From the NCBI GenBank assembly GCA_029448655.1, contig JACCLO010000039.1:1-64000 (forward strand): a stretch of 64,000 nt of DNA. Reading direction: 5' to 3'. The DNA is from Wolfiporia cocos. Lineage: Eukaryota > Basidiomycota > Agaricomycetes > Polyporales > Phaeolaceae. Under the pieces are notes generated by a model. It was not told the origin of the DNA. It did no database searches and was given only the letters and a program-made list of their open reading frames with translations. Positions 52,876-63,083 of this stretch are shown here, in pieces (position 1 is the first letter of the stretch; the number at the start of each line of letters is the position of its first letter). A program made the translations under genes and the position numbers.

Positions 52876-55800
52876 GCATGTATATATACTGGAACAGTCT
52901 GAGCGTTACAACTCAGTTCTGTTCTCCTCGATATTGAGCTACTGCCTAACAAGCAACCTCATCGCTCATACACTTTTACTTGCTATCTCTTCTTGTGTGT
53001 GTATACCTCTAAGCCGCCCTCAAGAAACACTATTAGTGAGTATTAGGTTTGGGTTTGTGTCACCGTGATCCGTGATCGGGATTGGGTTGCCAGCCAATAG
53101 CAGTAAAGCCTGTTGGCTATACTTAGCTATGGTGCCATAGTTGCATGAGCATGGTGTGCTCATGATGTCATAGGCAGTGTGCCTTGATGATGTAGTGGTC
53201 TAGCTAGACTGGCTAGACTGGGTGACGTAGTGGTGACGTGTCTGTCATGGTGACATATGTCGTGACTTGCTTCTGGTGTTATCCATGTGGATTGATAGGC
53301 CGCGTGGTTGATAGAAGAGCTTGACTAATAGTCTATGACTAGCGTGTCGCATGTGTCGTATCAGCTTAATAGTGTGTAAGTACCTTGTGTAAGTGATAAG
53401 GGTTGGCAATGGGATAAGTCCCTGATAACTGATAGGTAGACGTATAAATCCTAGAATAATTGCTATAAATAGCAGAAAAATGGCCATGTCCTGTAAATAC
53501 TGTGACATGGCACAGACTAGTCAGTCTTAATGATGCAGCAAGTGTCACAGATTTTGGGTCCCCTTCAGTAATCAAACCAAGGCACTAGTGGTACTGAAGT
53601 CACATGATGGTTTGGCCCTCATCAGGTAGTATAGCGGTATAACATCTAGCATAGCGTGGCACCCTAGAGGCACATGACTTGCTTACATATACAGAGGCTG
53701 TGTAGATAGTGCATGGACCCTTACGTTAGGGTAGGCCCTAAGGCCCACCTGCGCTCATCCTCATGTATATATAGTATGTCGTCTGAGGCTTACACCTCAG
53801 ACTTGTCAATCTCGTTGTTGGGGGCGTTTCCCCTCTTAGCTGGCATTCTTAGTCTTGCTGGTCTTGTGTGCCCACCTCGCCTCGCTATGGCCCCAAGGCC
53901 CCTTAGCAACTAGGTGTTGTACTCTACCTATTCGGTATTGGGGGTATATTAGATGGTAGTGAGCCTATGCCACTTTGTGACAAGCTCCTTGTAATCCTTA
54001 GTGACCTTGTTGTCTAGCAATGCTTTACAAATCTCTCGGAGTATCGGTTCATCCAATTCTGGCACCACATGGGAGGTATCAAGAGCCATTGCCATGAACT
54101 CTCGCTCGAAAAATTCTGTCACAAATCTAGGTCACGCTAGATACTAGGACGTTATGGAGCAGTAACTAGGGTATATTCCCCCTAAGGTGGTGACCTGAAT
54201 ACAATAGGCACCAAGCATGGGAATATGAACTGCAGATATAGCCGGACCCTTGATAACAGCCAAGCTGTTATCATAGCCCTTTTGGGGGAGTGGCTATATT
54301 GCCACTCATGAGCACATTGCATTGGGTCCATGGTGCGTCTTGTGATATCAGTCCTGCACTTCCATAATTGACATCCAATGTGCTGCTTGACATGCTCACC
54401 ACACTTGGCATGCCAAACCAGTACTCACACCTGATTGGCTAGTGTACATCATCAGGTGATAAGTTAGTTGTAGTAATTGGCACAAGATTGACAACAGAAA
54501 GTGTGCCCAGCGTCTGCAGACAATTCTCCTTCAGTGATGGGGGTAGCAGAACAGTGTTGAACTTTGGCACCTTGAGCTTCTCCATTCCCACACCTGGCCT
54601 GTGTCAACCATTGCATCTCTGGGGATTTGCATACTCAGCCTCACTCTCATTCTCATACACATTCAATGAGGGCTTGTGTGTGTCACAGATTCTGAAAAGA
54701 GGTACCCCCCCCCTGTCTCAAACCCACGTTCTTGGGTAGTACCCCATCATGTGTCTTTGTATGGACTTAGCAGTGTAGCGTAATGGTACAGGTCGCCCCA
54801 CCCATAGATGGTCACATGGTCAGTAGCTTAGATACTACAGCACATGACTTAGGTAGCACTCAGCAATACGCACAGACCCTGCCTTTAGGGTGGGTCTCTA
54901 GTATACAGTGACAGTGTTCCTCATGTACTTAAGCTGTGACACTCTGGGGCTTACTCCCCAGAGTGTCACAGATATATTACTGTTGAATTCACCCTCACTA
55001 TAGCTTTATGAGCACTGCTGTACATGCATGTGCCCCTCTACACTATGGTATTCCTCTCCCCTTCGTCCTGTAGTTACTGTAACAACCCTGCACCACTCGT
55101 CGATCAGCGCCCTTAGGGTAGGCGCACGTGCCTCTACCCATAACATGGTCACACTTTCATTACATACTCATGACTAGTTACTGTTATGCCTGACCTCATA
55201 GTTACTGCGCACAGATCAGCACTTCAGGGTAGACACACTAGCGTACACGCAGATGTATATAAAGTATGACAAATGAGGCCTTATGCCTCATTCTTAGGAT
55301 TTTCGGCAATTGGGCCTAACCAGCCCCTTTCATTCTCTATGGCTATGGGCCACTCTGCTGTGCTGCTCATCTGACTTGACTGGACAAATGCCACAACCCC
55401 TAGCTGTCATCCCTCTAACTGAGCACCCAGAGTCAACGACAATACTAGGACACGCCAGCAGGCATATACGAGATCCCCAGCAGGGCCAGTCCCACAGACA
55501 CAGGGTATGTCTGTGTCACAGAGCTGTTATTCTCGATGATGAGGCTTGTCCTCTCTTTACTCCAAGTCTTATGCATGCTAGTCCAAGGGTTCTGCTCTAT
55601 GTGACAACTCTAGATGACGGTACACCCTTGGCATTTTGTGTCAGTGTGAGCTCACACATGAGAGGGTCTGGCTCATAACTTGAGGTTAATGTCCCAGCGA
55701 GTTTGCATGGCATTTATAAACTCTGCTGTGGCTGGTGCACTGATGCTGTGGATGGGTGCTTAGTGCACACCACACCATGCACAAGTTAACTACTAGAGGG

Positions 55801-56010
55801 GCAATGCAGGTATGCGCACAAGCTTTAGTCTTATTACTAGCATATATACTTGTAACCAATTGTATTTATGGATTGTGTTTGGCAGCAACCTCGCACATTA
55901 GTCACTGGCATAGTGTGGTGGCTAACATGAGCTTCTATGTCCTCTACCCACTCTATTGTGGAGCACACAACTTGGAGTGCACATCAGATGAAACATGGCT
56001 CTGCAATTGT
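52876..56010. other. Patchwork of old LTR fragments
   Basis: LTR starts (TGTCACAGA/TGTCACAAA) occur at about 53,543, 54,117 and 54,681, and an LTR end at about 53,514. Promoter-like blocks (TATATA followed by a CTCAG-type hairpin) lie near 52,885-52,915, 53,765-53,800 and 55,255-55,305. The segment 54,130-54,346 is related to the 253-bp repeat at 38,947. No intact gene or paired LTRs could be defined. CpG is scarce compared with elements A and D. Confidence 0.5.
54934..54971. other. Perfect 16-bp hairpin
   Basis: CTGTGACACTCTGGGG and its exact complement are separated by the loop CTTACT. The outer half contains TGTCACAG, the usual LTR terminus. The inner half resembles the promoter-proximal hairpins of neighbouring solo LTRs. 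Confidence 0.7.
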
Positions 56011-56012
56011 CC
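55756..56012 (+). pseudogene. SWIM-like zinc-finger remnant of a transposase, left part
   Basis: The frame ends ECTSDETWLCNCP at the LTR insertion. Removing the LTR (56016-56618) with one CCTCT copy gives CNCPLLLNNLGC followed by LVQLV. This resembles the CxC...C.HLVQ core of SWIM fingers in fungal MULE transposases, with the His missing. It is weakly supported and short. Confidence 0.3.
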
Positions 56013-56015
56013 TCT

Positions 56016-56618
56016 TGTCACCAGAAACTCCACCCCTAGGATATACGCTAATGCTAGGCTAGCGCTAGGGAGATGCACATGCATAGGTAGATAAGCATTC
56101 ACTTATCTTATCTCAATATGGTCACATGTCATCACTGAGTAGTTACAGCATTACCTAGTCATGTGAGACACAGTCACAGTATGCACAGGCCACGCCATTA
56201 GGTCAGGCCTTGTAGCTACAGTACGTAGCATCTCCATGTATATAAGTAGGTAGAATCTGAGGATTACTCCTCAGTTCTACTCTTCTCGGCCTAGGGGGCA
56301 TGTCCCCTGGGAACCTCTCAACCCTCTGCTGCATGTGCGTGTGAGCCAGCGGACTGCTCTGCAACAAGCCTGCTGCATCCTACTTGGACATGGGGGTCTC
56401 TATTTATTGCATCTCCTAGTTTTGTCTTTAGCCTGCTAGTCTGGGGGCATACCGGTACACTCATGGGTCAGTACCTCGGGCTTCATGGCAGGTCGTCTCA
56501 ATAGACAAGCCATCCTGTTCTCCCCTACAAGGATGGGTAGCCTTTAGGCCTAGGTTAGAAGGTATAGAGGCATCCCCACTAGCATGGGTAGCATGGTCAC
56601 AAGTATGTTCCCGTGTCA
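56016..56618 (+). mobile_element. Solo LTR (603 bp)
   Basis: It starts TGTCACCAGAAAC and ends TTCCCGTGTCA, with the exact target duplication CCTCT (56011-56015, 56619-56623). TATATAAG at about 56,238 is followed by the hairpin CTGAGG...CCTCAG and TTCTACTCTTCTCGGCC. It is related to the LTR at 37844. Confidence 0.88.
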
Positions 56619-56791
56619 CCTCTGCTGCTCAATAATCTCGGCTGCCTGGTGCAACTTGTGTATAGCATATTCTATGTCTGTTTGGTCTTGATTGTCAGGC
56701 TAGGATGTGAAGGTGAGTATATCTCTATTTTACTTGTTATATACATACTGCAAACCCACTGCCGCTGCCAGCTCATGTGCGCAGCAATCCA

Positions 56792-57670
56792 TCACGACCA
56801 GTTGGTGGGCCCTTTTGAGGCGAGGAGAGTATCTGAAATGTGATAACAAACTGGTGAGTCTCTCACTTTTGGCTCAATGATCTGCTGAAGTACTGGCAAT
56901 GACACTACAGGGGCCTCTTTGGTGTCGGAATCTTGAAGCATGATTGGATCGTCCCAGCTGCCAGATGGTGTCAGCACCAGAACATGGGGCATTCACTCCA
57001 TCCATGCATGATCTCTGGTAGACTCCGGTGGAGGTGCGACTATGCCATTCACCATGACGGTGTAGAATGGCTGAACATGGAGCCACTGCACTGTGACCCA
57101 CCACGATGATGGTATAGGTGTGGAAACTTCTTGCACAAGGTGCTTGTAGAGAAGGTACACATGATATTTCTGAGCTCCACAGTTGCATGTCCACGTCATA
57201 ATGTCTGTATTGTAGATGCTGTTAATTGGAGTCTGAGCAAGATGTTCCCGTGACCTTCTGAAGGCTTCTTGCATATGGGTAAGTGATCATGAATGCCCTT
57301 CACAATGCTTTGTAATGATCTGTGCAAGGGTCAGTTGATATGGCGGGAGCACTTTTGTGATGATTGCATGCATGGTGAGATCAATGGGCAGGTGATTATA
57401 GCAGTGCAGAACTAGCTGCTTGAGATTCTGCCAGAGCACCTCAACCATCATTGTTATACACTTGCATGGTATGCTTGATGTGTACACCACATGCACCCAG
57501 AGACACCAGCAATCATGCGAGTACCAGGAGCTCCAGAGGTAAGCTCATACCTCATGAAGATTATTGAGTTTATAGTGTTGATACATCTCATCAATAGCAT
57601 CTTGTCGAATGTCCTTGGATGTTCAGCTCTGCCCATGCCATTTAGGGAGAAAATGGTGCTGTGATGCATG
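56792..57670 (-). pseudogene. MULE-type transposase remnant with SWIM zinc finger
   Basis: Minus-strand blocks in several frames follow the order of the C-terminal part of fungal Mutator-like transposases: VEVLWQNLKQLVLHCYNHLP (57,350-57,450), DLTMHAIITKVLPPYQLTLA, then SIYNTDIMTWTCNCGAQKYH with VYLLYKHLVQEV (about 57,130-57,210). The SWIM pattern CxC...CxH has lost its third Cys (LYKHL for LCKHL). Frames shift between blocks, so it is dead. Target: none visible; ends not found. Confidence 0.6.
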
Positions 57671-57809
57671 CTTTGTGAAAAGCTAGAGGATAGGCAGTCG
57701 GTGTGGTGTCAGGCAAAAGACATAGCCAGGCTTTGCTTGCTTCATTGTGCTGATTGCTCTGTCATCACAAGGTGAGCTTTCTTGGAGCTCTTCAAGTGCT
57801 TCTGCAAAC

Positions 57810-58508
57810 TGACACAGACTAGACTGTGGGACTCACACTATAACCTTATAGGCGACTTGAAGGAGTTGCTGGAGGTTGGTGAGGAGACTAGTGGGCGCAA
57901 GCAGAGATGTTATGTGACTGTGCGAATGCAGAGAACAAATCTAAGGCTTATCCGCAGTGATAGCCCTACTTATATACATGCTTTGTTTGGTTACCGGTAA
58001 GGGAGCCAAACATGAAGGTGGTCTGTGCGCAGACATAACTAATATGGTTAAGTCGTAAACTACAATAGACCATGTGCACCGGTAATGGCCGCACCAGTAA
58101 GATCGTTTGTTTGGACCGTAGGTCCATGTTGTGGAAGTGGCTGTAGCTACGTTAGTAAGCCATGCATGTGATTCTTATATACCGGTATCGGAATATGAGT
58201 AATCGTGAGGGCATTGGCATGTGATAACGAGCGGGCCGCTTATCCAATTGTACTGACATAGCCCGGTACCGGGATATGAGTAAGGCGCGTGACACCGGAG
58301 GTTAGTCCGCTGAGTCATTGACGCGTACAAACGTGTTATGTACGTGTTGTTATGACAGGTGGACGTATACCGCGTTGTGTACGTGTTGTTTGTTTGCGTG
58401 TACGTGTAGACGAGCGCTTGGCAGCGTAAATGTCTACAAGGTCGTAGAAATACCAGATAAATAGGTAAAAATACGGGAAAAATAGTGGCATGTCCCAAAT
58501 CTGTGACA
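57810..58508 (-). repeat. 3' LTR of element C (699 bp)
   Basis: In minus orientation it reads TGTCACAGATTTGGG...CTAGTCTGTGTCA. It differs from the 701-bp solo LTR at 21519 at only a handful of positions. Confidence 0.95.
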
Positions 58509-58525
58509 TTACCCCCTCTTCAGGT
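58509..58525 (-). promoter_or_regulatory. Polypurine tract of element C
   Basis: Minus-strand CCTGAAGAGGGGGTAA abuts the 3' LTR. Confidence 0.75.
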
Positions 58526-58547
58526 TTCATTGTCCCTAATGGAACGA

Positions 58548-61500
58548 TTACTTTCCTGTGGAGCCGAATCCACCAGTACCGCGCTCGGATTTAATCTTTT
58601 CAAAGTAAGATTTTCCGTGTAGCGTAATATGCGGGTCCTTTGCAACTTCGCAGATTAGCTGGGCAATCTTATCGCCGGCCCGAATATCGATAGATATGTC
58701 GGAGTGATTCCGGAGAATGATGATTACTTCGCCTTGATAATCGTGGTCGATAACGCCACCCATTACGTCTATGCCTTTGCGTGCGAGACTAGAGCGGGGG
58801 GCGATACGTCCGTAAGTGCCGAAAGGTACCTGGATTTTCAGTTTGGTGTTGTATTCTGTCTGCCCGTGAGCTGGCAGAACGTCGCCTGTTGCAGTGTACA
58901 GGTCAAACCCAACCGAGTCCTTGGTTCCTTTTTCCGGCATTCGGCCGCCTTCACCGACTACGATTTTCAAATCCGCGTTTTGGTTAATGTCCGCTGACAT
59001 CCATCCCCCGTCGGGGTGTCTAACCATGCGTTGCTTAGGGTCCTTCGCAAATTCTTCGCGATACTGCGGCCAGTCGTCTGGCCACGTGCATTCGTCGGCT
59101 TCCCAGTCGTCGCTGTCAGGGTCGAAGACATGAACTGCTTCTTTCCTTCTAGCTGATCGCCTGAGGGGGACATCCTGCATTGGAATAGGGTGTGAAGCCT
59201 TGTATTCCTGCAAAATGTCGTATGCCGAGTCGAGATCCGCTTCGCGTACCCAGGAGTCGTCATTGATACCGAATCCCTTCCAACGGATTCTGTATTCAAC
59301 TCTTCCTGCGCGGAGACGATGATCTAAGATCTTCTCGACTTCCCATAACTCCTCGCCGTCGACCATTTCTGGTTGAGGCTCTGGTTTTTTCTGATGCACC
59401 GGGTCCTTGTACATGACCAACTTGGAAGCGTGAAATACGGGGTGGTAAGCCCTGTATTGCTCGTCCATGTGTACCCTAAAGGTGACCGGAGATAATTGTT
59501 CAATTATCCTGAATGGTCCCAAATAGCGTGGGCTAAGACTTCTTTCGGAGTCTTGCCAGCTACGGGCGTCAACGAGAACTTTGTCGCCGACTTTAAACGG
59601 CACCGAGCGCTTATGTTGATCGTAGTACCAAGACCAGCGTTCAGCAGCCAATTTCATTGCTGCCTTAGCTTGTTCTTGTGCTGACCATCGTTCGTAAGCA
59701 ATGACATTTAGGTCCGTGTATGGTGTTGGACGTAAATTTGTAGGTCCTGCATTAGGGTGCCTTCCTAGTTCGACAAAGAATGGGCTATTCTTTGTTGTCT
59801 CACTAGCCGCGTTGTTGTACGCGAATTCAGCCGTTGGGAGAAACCATGACCAGTTATCCTTTTGAATAACATCGATGTAACATCTAAGATATTGTTCCAG
59901 GATCTGGTTAACTCTCTCCGTCTGGCCATCCGCTTGCGGGTGATAGGCGGTTGTCATTGACCGTTGGATTCCCAATTGCTCACACCATCCCTTGAATAAG
60001 GCGGCTGCGAATTGCGGGCCTCTATCCGAAATGATTTGTTTCGGAAGTCCGTGGTTCGGATAAATCCGAAGGTACAGGAGGTTCGCTAATTCTTTTGCCG
60101 TTATCTTGTCTGACGTGGGAATGAAGTGTGCTCGTTTGGTAAGCCGGTCCACTATTACCATAATAGCATTGAATTGTTTCAATTCGCCGCTGGGCGGTAG
60201 GTGGACGATAAGGTCAATTGTGACGGTGTCCCAAGGTGCTTCCGGAACTGGGAGCGGTTGCAGGGGTCCGTACGGGGTCTGGTTGTGGTTCTTCATGCGT
60301 TGACATGTGTCACAACCTTCCACGTATTGCTTTACCATCGTGGTCATTCCAGGCCACCAGTAATTACGTGATAGAAGTTCATAGGTCTTCCATCGTCCGA
60401 AGTGTCCGGCAGTCACATGGTCATGATGTAACTCCAGAATCTTCGTGCGCAATTCCTTAGGCTCTTTTGGAACGTACACTTTTCCTCGTCTGAGGAGTAA
60501 TCCGGCCTCCATGTTCCATTCCTGGAGATCTTTACCGAATTCCTTGGGACCACTTTTCAGTAGTTCCTGGTAATCTTTGGTAATTTGATCGTTCATGAGG
60601 GCTTGTCGGATTTGTCGGAGAAGGTCCTCGTCGCCTGATTGTATCTCCTGCTGTGACGCTTCTAGCGCCCTAACCGTAAAGTATTCCGGTTTCAGCAAAA
60701 TTTGATCGCGATTGTCGAGTTCCACCCCCTCTTCATGGTCTGGCCTCCGTGACAGAGGATCAGCCGTAAGCATTGTTTTACCGGGTTTGTGGCACATGGT
60801 GAAGTTGAACCTTGTCAGGTAAAGACTCCAACGTGCCTGTCTCCGGGTTAGCCGTTGTGCCGATTTGAAATATGTCAGATTGAGATGATCCGACCATACT
60901 TCGAATTTGTGTGGGTGTCCTTCGAGGTAATGTCTCCATTCCTCTAGAGCGCGGATGATTGCAAGCAACTCCTTATCGTAAATCTCATAGTTCCTTTCGG
61001 GTGCTGATAGAGATTTCGAGTAAAAGGCTACCGGGTGCCAGAGCTTATCCTCCGAAGAGTATTGCGATAGCACTGCACCAGTTGCGTAATCGGAAGAATC
61101 CGCTTCCACGCGGAACGGGGACTCCTGATCTGGGATCCGGAGTATTGGAGCCGATGTGAAAGCTTCCTTGAGAGTTTGGAAGGCTTCCGCTTGTTCGGGT
61201 CCCCAGTTCCATTGCGTGTTTTTCTTGGACAGTTCGGTTAACGGCTTAACCACTTTGGAGAAATCTTTAATGAACCGACGGTAGTAGTTGGCGAAGCCAA
61301 CAAAGGCCTGGACGTCCTTCACCTTGGCAGGTGTAGGCCAGTCCATTACGCCGGCTACCTTCTTAGGGTCCATTTCGACTTTTCCTTTGGAAATGATCAT
61401 TCCCAGGTATTCAATACTGCTTTGTTCGAAGAAACACTTTTCAGGCTTCGCGAACAAGTCGTTGTCTTGCAAGATTTGTAATACTTGCTTGACAATACGA

Positions 61501-63083
61501 CGGTGTTCCAACAGGTCGTTTCCGAACACAAGGATGTCGTCTAGGTAGACAATGACCTTTCCTTCTCTGATAAGGTCACCTAGGATATCGTTCATCATGT
61601 GTTGGAACGTGCTGGGTGCATTACAAAAACCGAAGTACATGACTACAGCTTCGTAAAGGCCGTTAGGCGTAATGAATGCGGTCTTCCATTCATCTCCCTC
61701 CTTGATTCTTACGTTGTTGTAACCCCAACGCAAGTCGAGCTTCGTAAATATCGAAGCCTGGCTAAGCTTATCGATAAGCTCGTCTATGCGTGGGAGAGGG
61801 TACCTGTTTTTAATGGTTAAGTCGTTTACTTTCCGGTAATCGACTACCATTCGGGCTCCGCCGTCTTTTTTAGGGACGAAGAAGACCGGGCTCGCGATCG
61901 GAGATTTTGAGTGTCGGATGTAGCCCTTCCGTAACTCTTCCTGAATCCACTGATCTAGCGAGTTCGCTTCCTGAGGAGACATCTTGTATGCCTTACTCGG
62001 GGGCGGTAGTACCGCGTCATCGGGGAAGTCGATGGCATGGTCGTATGGTTTCCGCTCGGGCATCCTTTCGGATGCGCGTTGAGAAAATACCGTGGGACCA
62101 AACTCCTGGTATTCCTCCGGAACCAAGGATTTCCATTTCTGGAGATCCGCATCTGTCAGGAATTCATCATCCGACTTCTCCGTTATCGACTGAATGGCAT
62201 CGACTAGGAGTTCCGTTCCTTCGTTAAGGGTGTTCACCCAAGCGATAAAGGGATTCTCAGGCTCCTCTAAGCCGAGAAAATCTATTGGAAAATCGTTGAT
62301 GATCTGATAGATGTTGCGGGGTTCAATTTCGTCTTCTTCCTCAGAAATTGAAACCTGTTTGCCATGTTTGCATTTTTCCGTACACCGATATGTGAAAGTT
62401 CCTTCCGGCCAATTGAAGTCCGGGTTGTGTTTCAGGAACCAGTCATATCCGAGGATCACATCCGCATTTTGTACGTCCATTACGTACAAGAATTCGGTGG
62501 ACTTGTGTTCCTCGTGCACCATATAAGCTTTTACTGCCATATTGATATTACCGGCAGTATTAGAGGTACCGTCGGCGTTACGAATCTCGAGAGGTGAAGG
62601 TAGTTTCTGAGTGACTAATTTCTCCTCATGTACGAGTTTCTTATCTATGACGCTTATTGATGCACCGGTGTCGATTAATGCCATGGCGTTGACTTTCTTT
62701 CCATATACCCACAGTTCCACTTCGATAGAGAACGATTTATTGTCGTCTCGAGAATCGTTTCCATGTACATTATACAAAGTGAAAAACTTCAGCGCGAGCG
62801 GGTCAGGATAAAAGTATTGTACAGGAGGGTCACGTGTAGCTAGTGTCCTTGTCCTCCGGGCAAAGTCCATTGCCGAGTTACCGAATATACCGAGATGGGA
62901 TACCGGGTGACGTACGACCGCCCTATCTTCCCACAAGATAAGGGGTCTCTGTGAAGCCTCTTCGTAGAGGTGCGCTTCTTCAGGGCGCTGTACACTCCCA
63001 GCCGCTGCGGGGCTGGTGTGTTCTTCACAGAACGTCTTCGAGACGTGTGGTTGGGGCGAGGGGAACCGAGATGGTCCCGACAT
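58548..63083 (-). CDS. Element C pol: protease, reverse transcriptase, RNase H, integrase, chromodomain, dUTPase
   Basis: One uninterrupted frame of 1,511 codons. Order: protease (ALIDTGASISVID, about residue 140); reverse transcriptase (SPIASPVFFVPKKDG, catalytic YLDDILVFGND); RNase H (VEADSSDYATGAVL, DKELLAIIRALEEWRH); integrase zinc site (LHHDHVTAGHFG, CDTCQRMK) and catalytic residues (TIDLIVHLP, ISDRGPQF, QTERVNQ); chromodomain (WEVEKILDHRL, YRIRWKGFGINDDSW). A trimeric-type dUTPase occupies about the last 140 residues, with all five motifs: SVGFDLYTA, GRIAPRSSLARKG, GVIDHDYQGEV, GDKIAQLI, RGTGGFGSTGK. The frame overlaps gag by 59 nt in the +1 frame, so +1 frameshifting or internal initiation is needed. 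dUTPase would lower dUTP during reverse transcription. Confidence 0.95.
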   Translation of the reverse strand: MSGPSRFPSPQPHVSKTFCEEHTSPAAAGSVQRPEEAHLYEEASQRPLILWEDRAVVRHPVSHLGIFGNSAMDFARRTRTLATRDPPVQYFYPDPLALKFFTLYNVHGNDSRDDNKSFSIEVELWVYGKKVNAMALIDTGASISVIDKKLVHEEKLVTQKLPSPLEIRNADGTSNTAGNINMAVKAYMVHEEHKSTEFLYVMDVQNADVILGYDWFLKHNPDFNWPEGTFTYRCTEKCKHGKQVSISEEEDEIEPRNIYQIINDFPIDFLGLEEPENPFIAWVNTLNEGTELLVDAIQSITEKSDDEFLTDADLQKWKSLVPEEYQEFGPTVFSQRASERMPERKPYDHAIDFPDDAVLPPPSKAYKMSPQEANSLDQWIQEELRKGYIRHSKSPIASPVFFVPKKDGGARMVVDYRKVNDLTIKNRYPLPRIDELIDKLSQASIFTKLDLRWGYNNVRIKEGDEWKTAFITPNGLYEAVVMYFGFCNAPSTFQHMMNDILGDLIREGKVIVYLDDILVFGNDLLEHRRIVKQVLQILQDNDLFAKPEKCFFEQSSIEYLGMIISKGKVEMDPKKVAGVMDWPTPAKVKDVQAFVGFANYYRRFIKDFSKVVKPLTELSKKNTQWNWGPEQAEAFQTLKEAFTSAPILRIPDQESPFRVEADSSDYATGAVLSQYSSEDKLWHPVAFYSKSLSAPERNYEIYDKELLAIIRALEEWRHYLEGHPHKFEVWSDHLNLTYFKSAQRLTRRQARWSLYLTRFNFTMCHKPGKTMLTADPLSRRPDHEEGVELDNRDQILLKPEYFTVRALEASQQEIQSGDEDLLRQIRQALMNDQITKDYQELLKSGPKEFGKDLQEWNMEAGLLLRRGKVYVPKEPKELRTKILELHHDHVTAGHFGRWKTYELLSRNYWWPGMTTMVKQYVEGCDTCQRMKNHNQTPYGPLQPLPVPEAPWDTVTIDLIVHLPPSGELKQFNAIMVIVDRLTKRAHFIPTSDKITAKELANLLYLRIYPNHGLPKQIISDRGPQFAAALFKGWCEQLGIQRSMTTAYHPQADGQTERVNQILEQYLRCYIDVIQKDNWSWFLPTAEFAYNNAASETTKNSPFFVELGRHPNAGPTNLRPTPYTDLNVIAYERWSAQEQAKAAMKLAAERWSWYYDQHKRSVPFKVGDKVLVDARSWQDSERSLSPRYLGPFRIIEQLSPVTFRVHMDEQYRAYHPVFHASKLVMYKDPVHQKKPEPQPEMVDGEELWEVEKILDHRLRAGRVEYRIRWKGFGINDDSWVREADLDSAYDILQEYKASHPIPMQDVPLRRSARRKEAVHVFDPDSDDWEADECTWPDDWPQYREEFAKDPKQRMVRHPDGGWMSADINQNADLKIVVGEGGRMPEKGTKDSVGFDLYTATGDVLPAHGQTEYNTKLKIQVPFGTYGRIAPRSSLARKGIDVMGGVIDHDYQGEVIIILRNHSDISIDIRAGDKIAQLICEVAKDPHITLHGKSYFEKIKSERGTGGFGSTGK

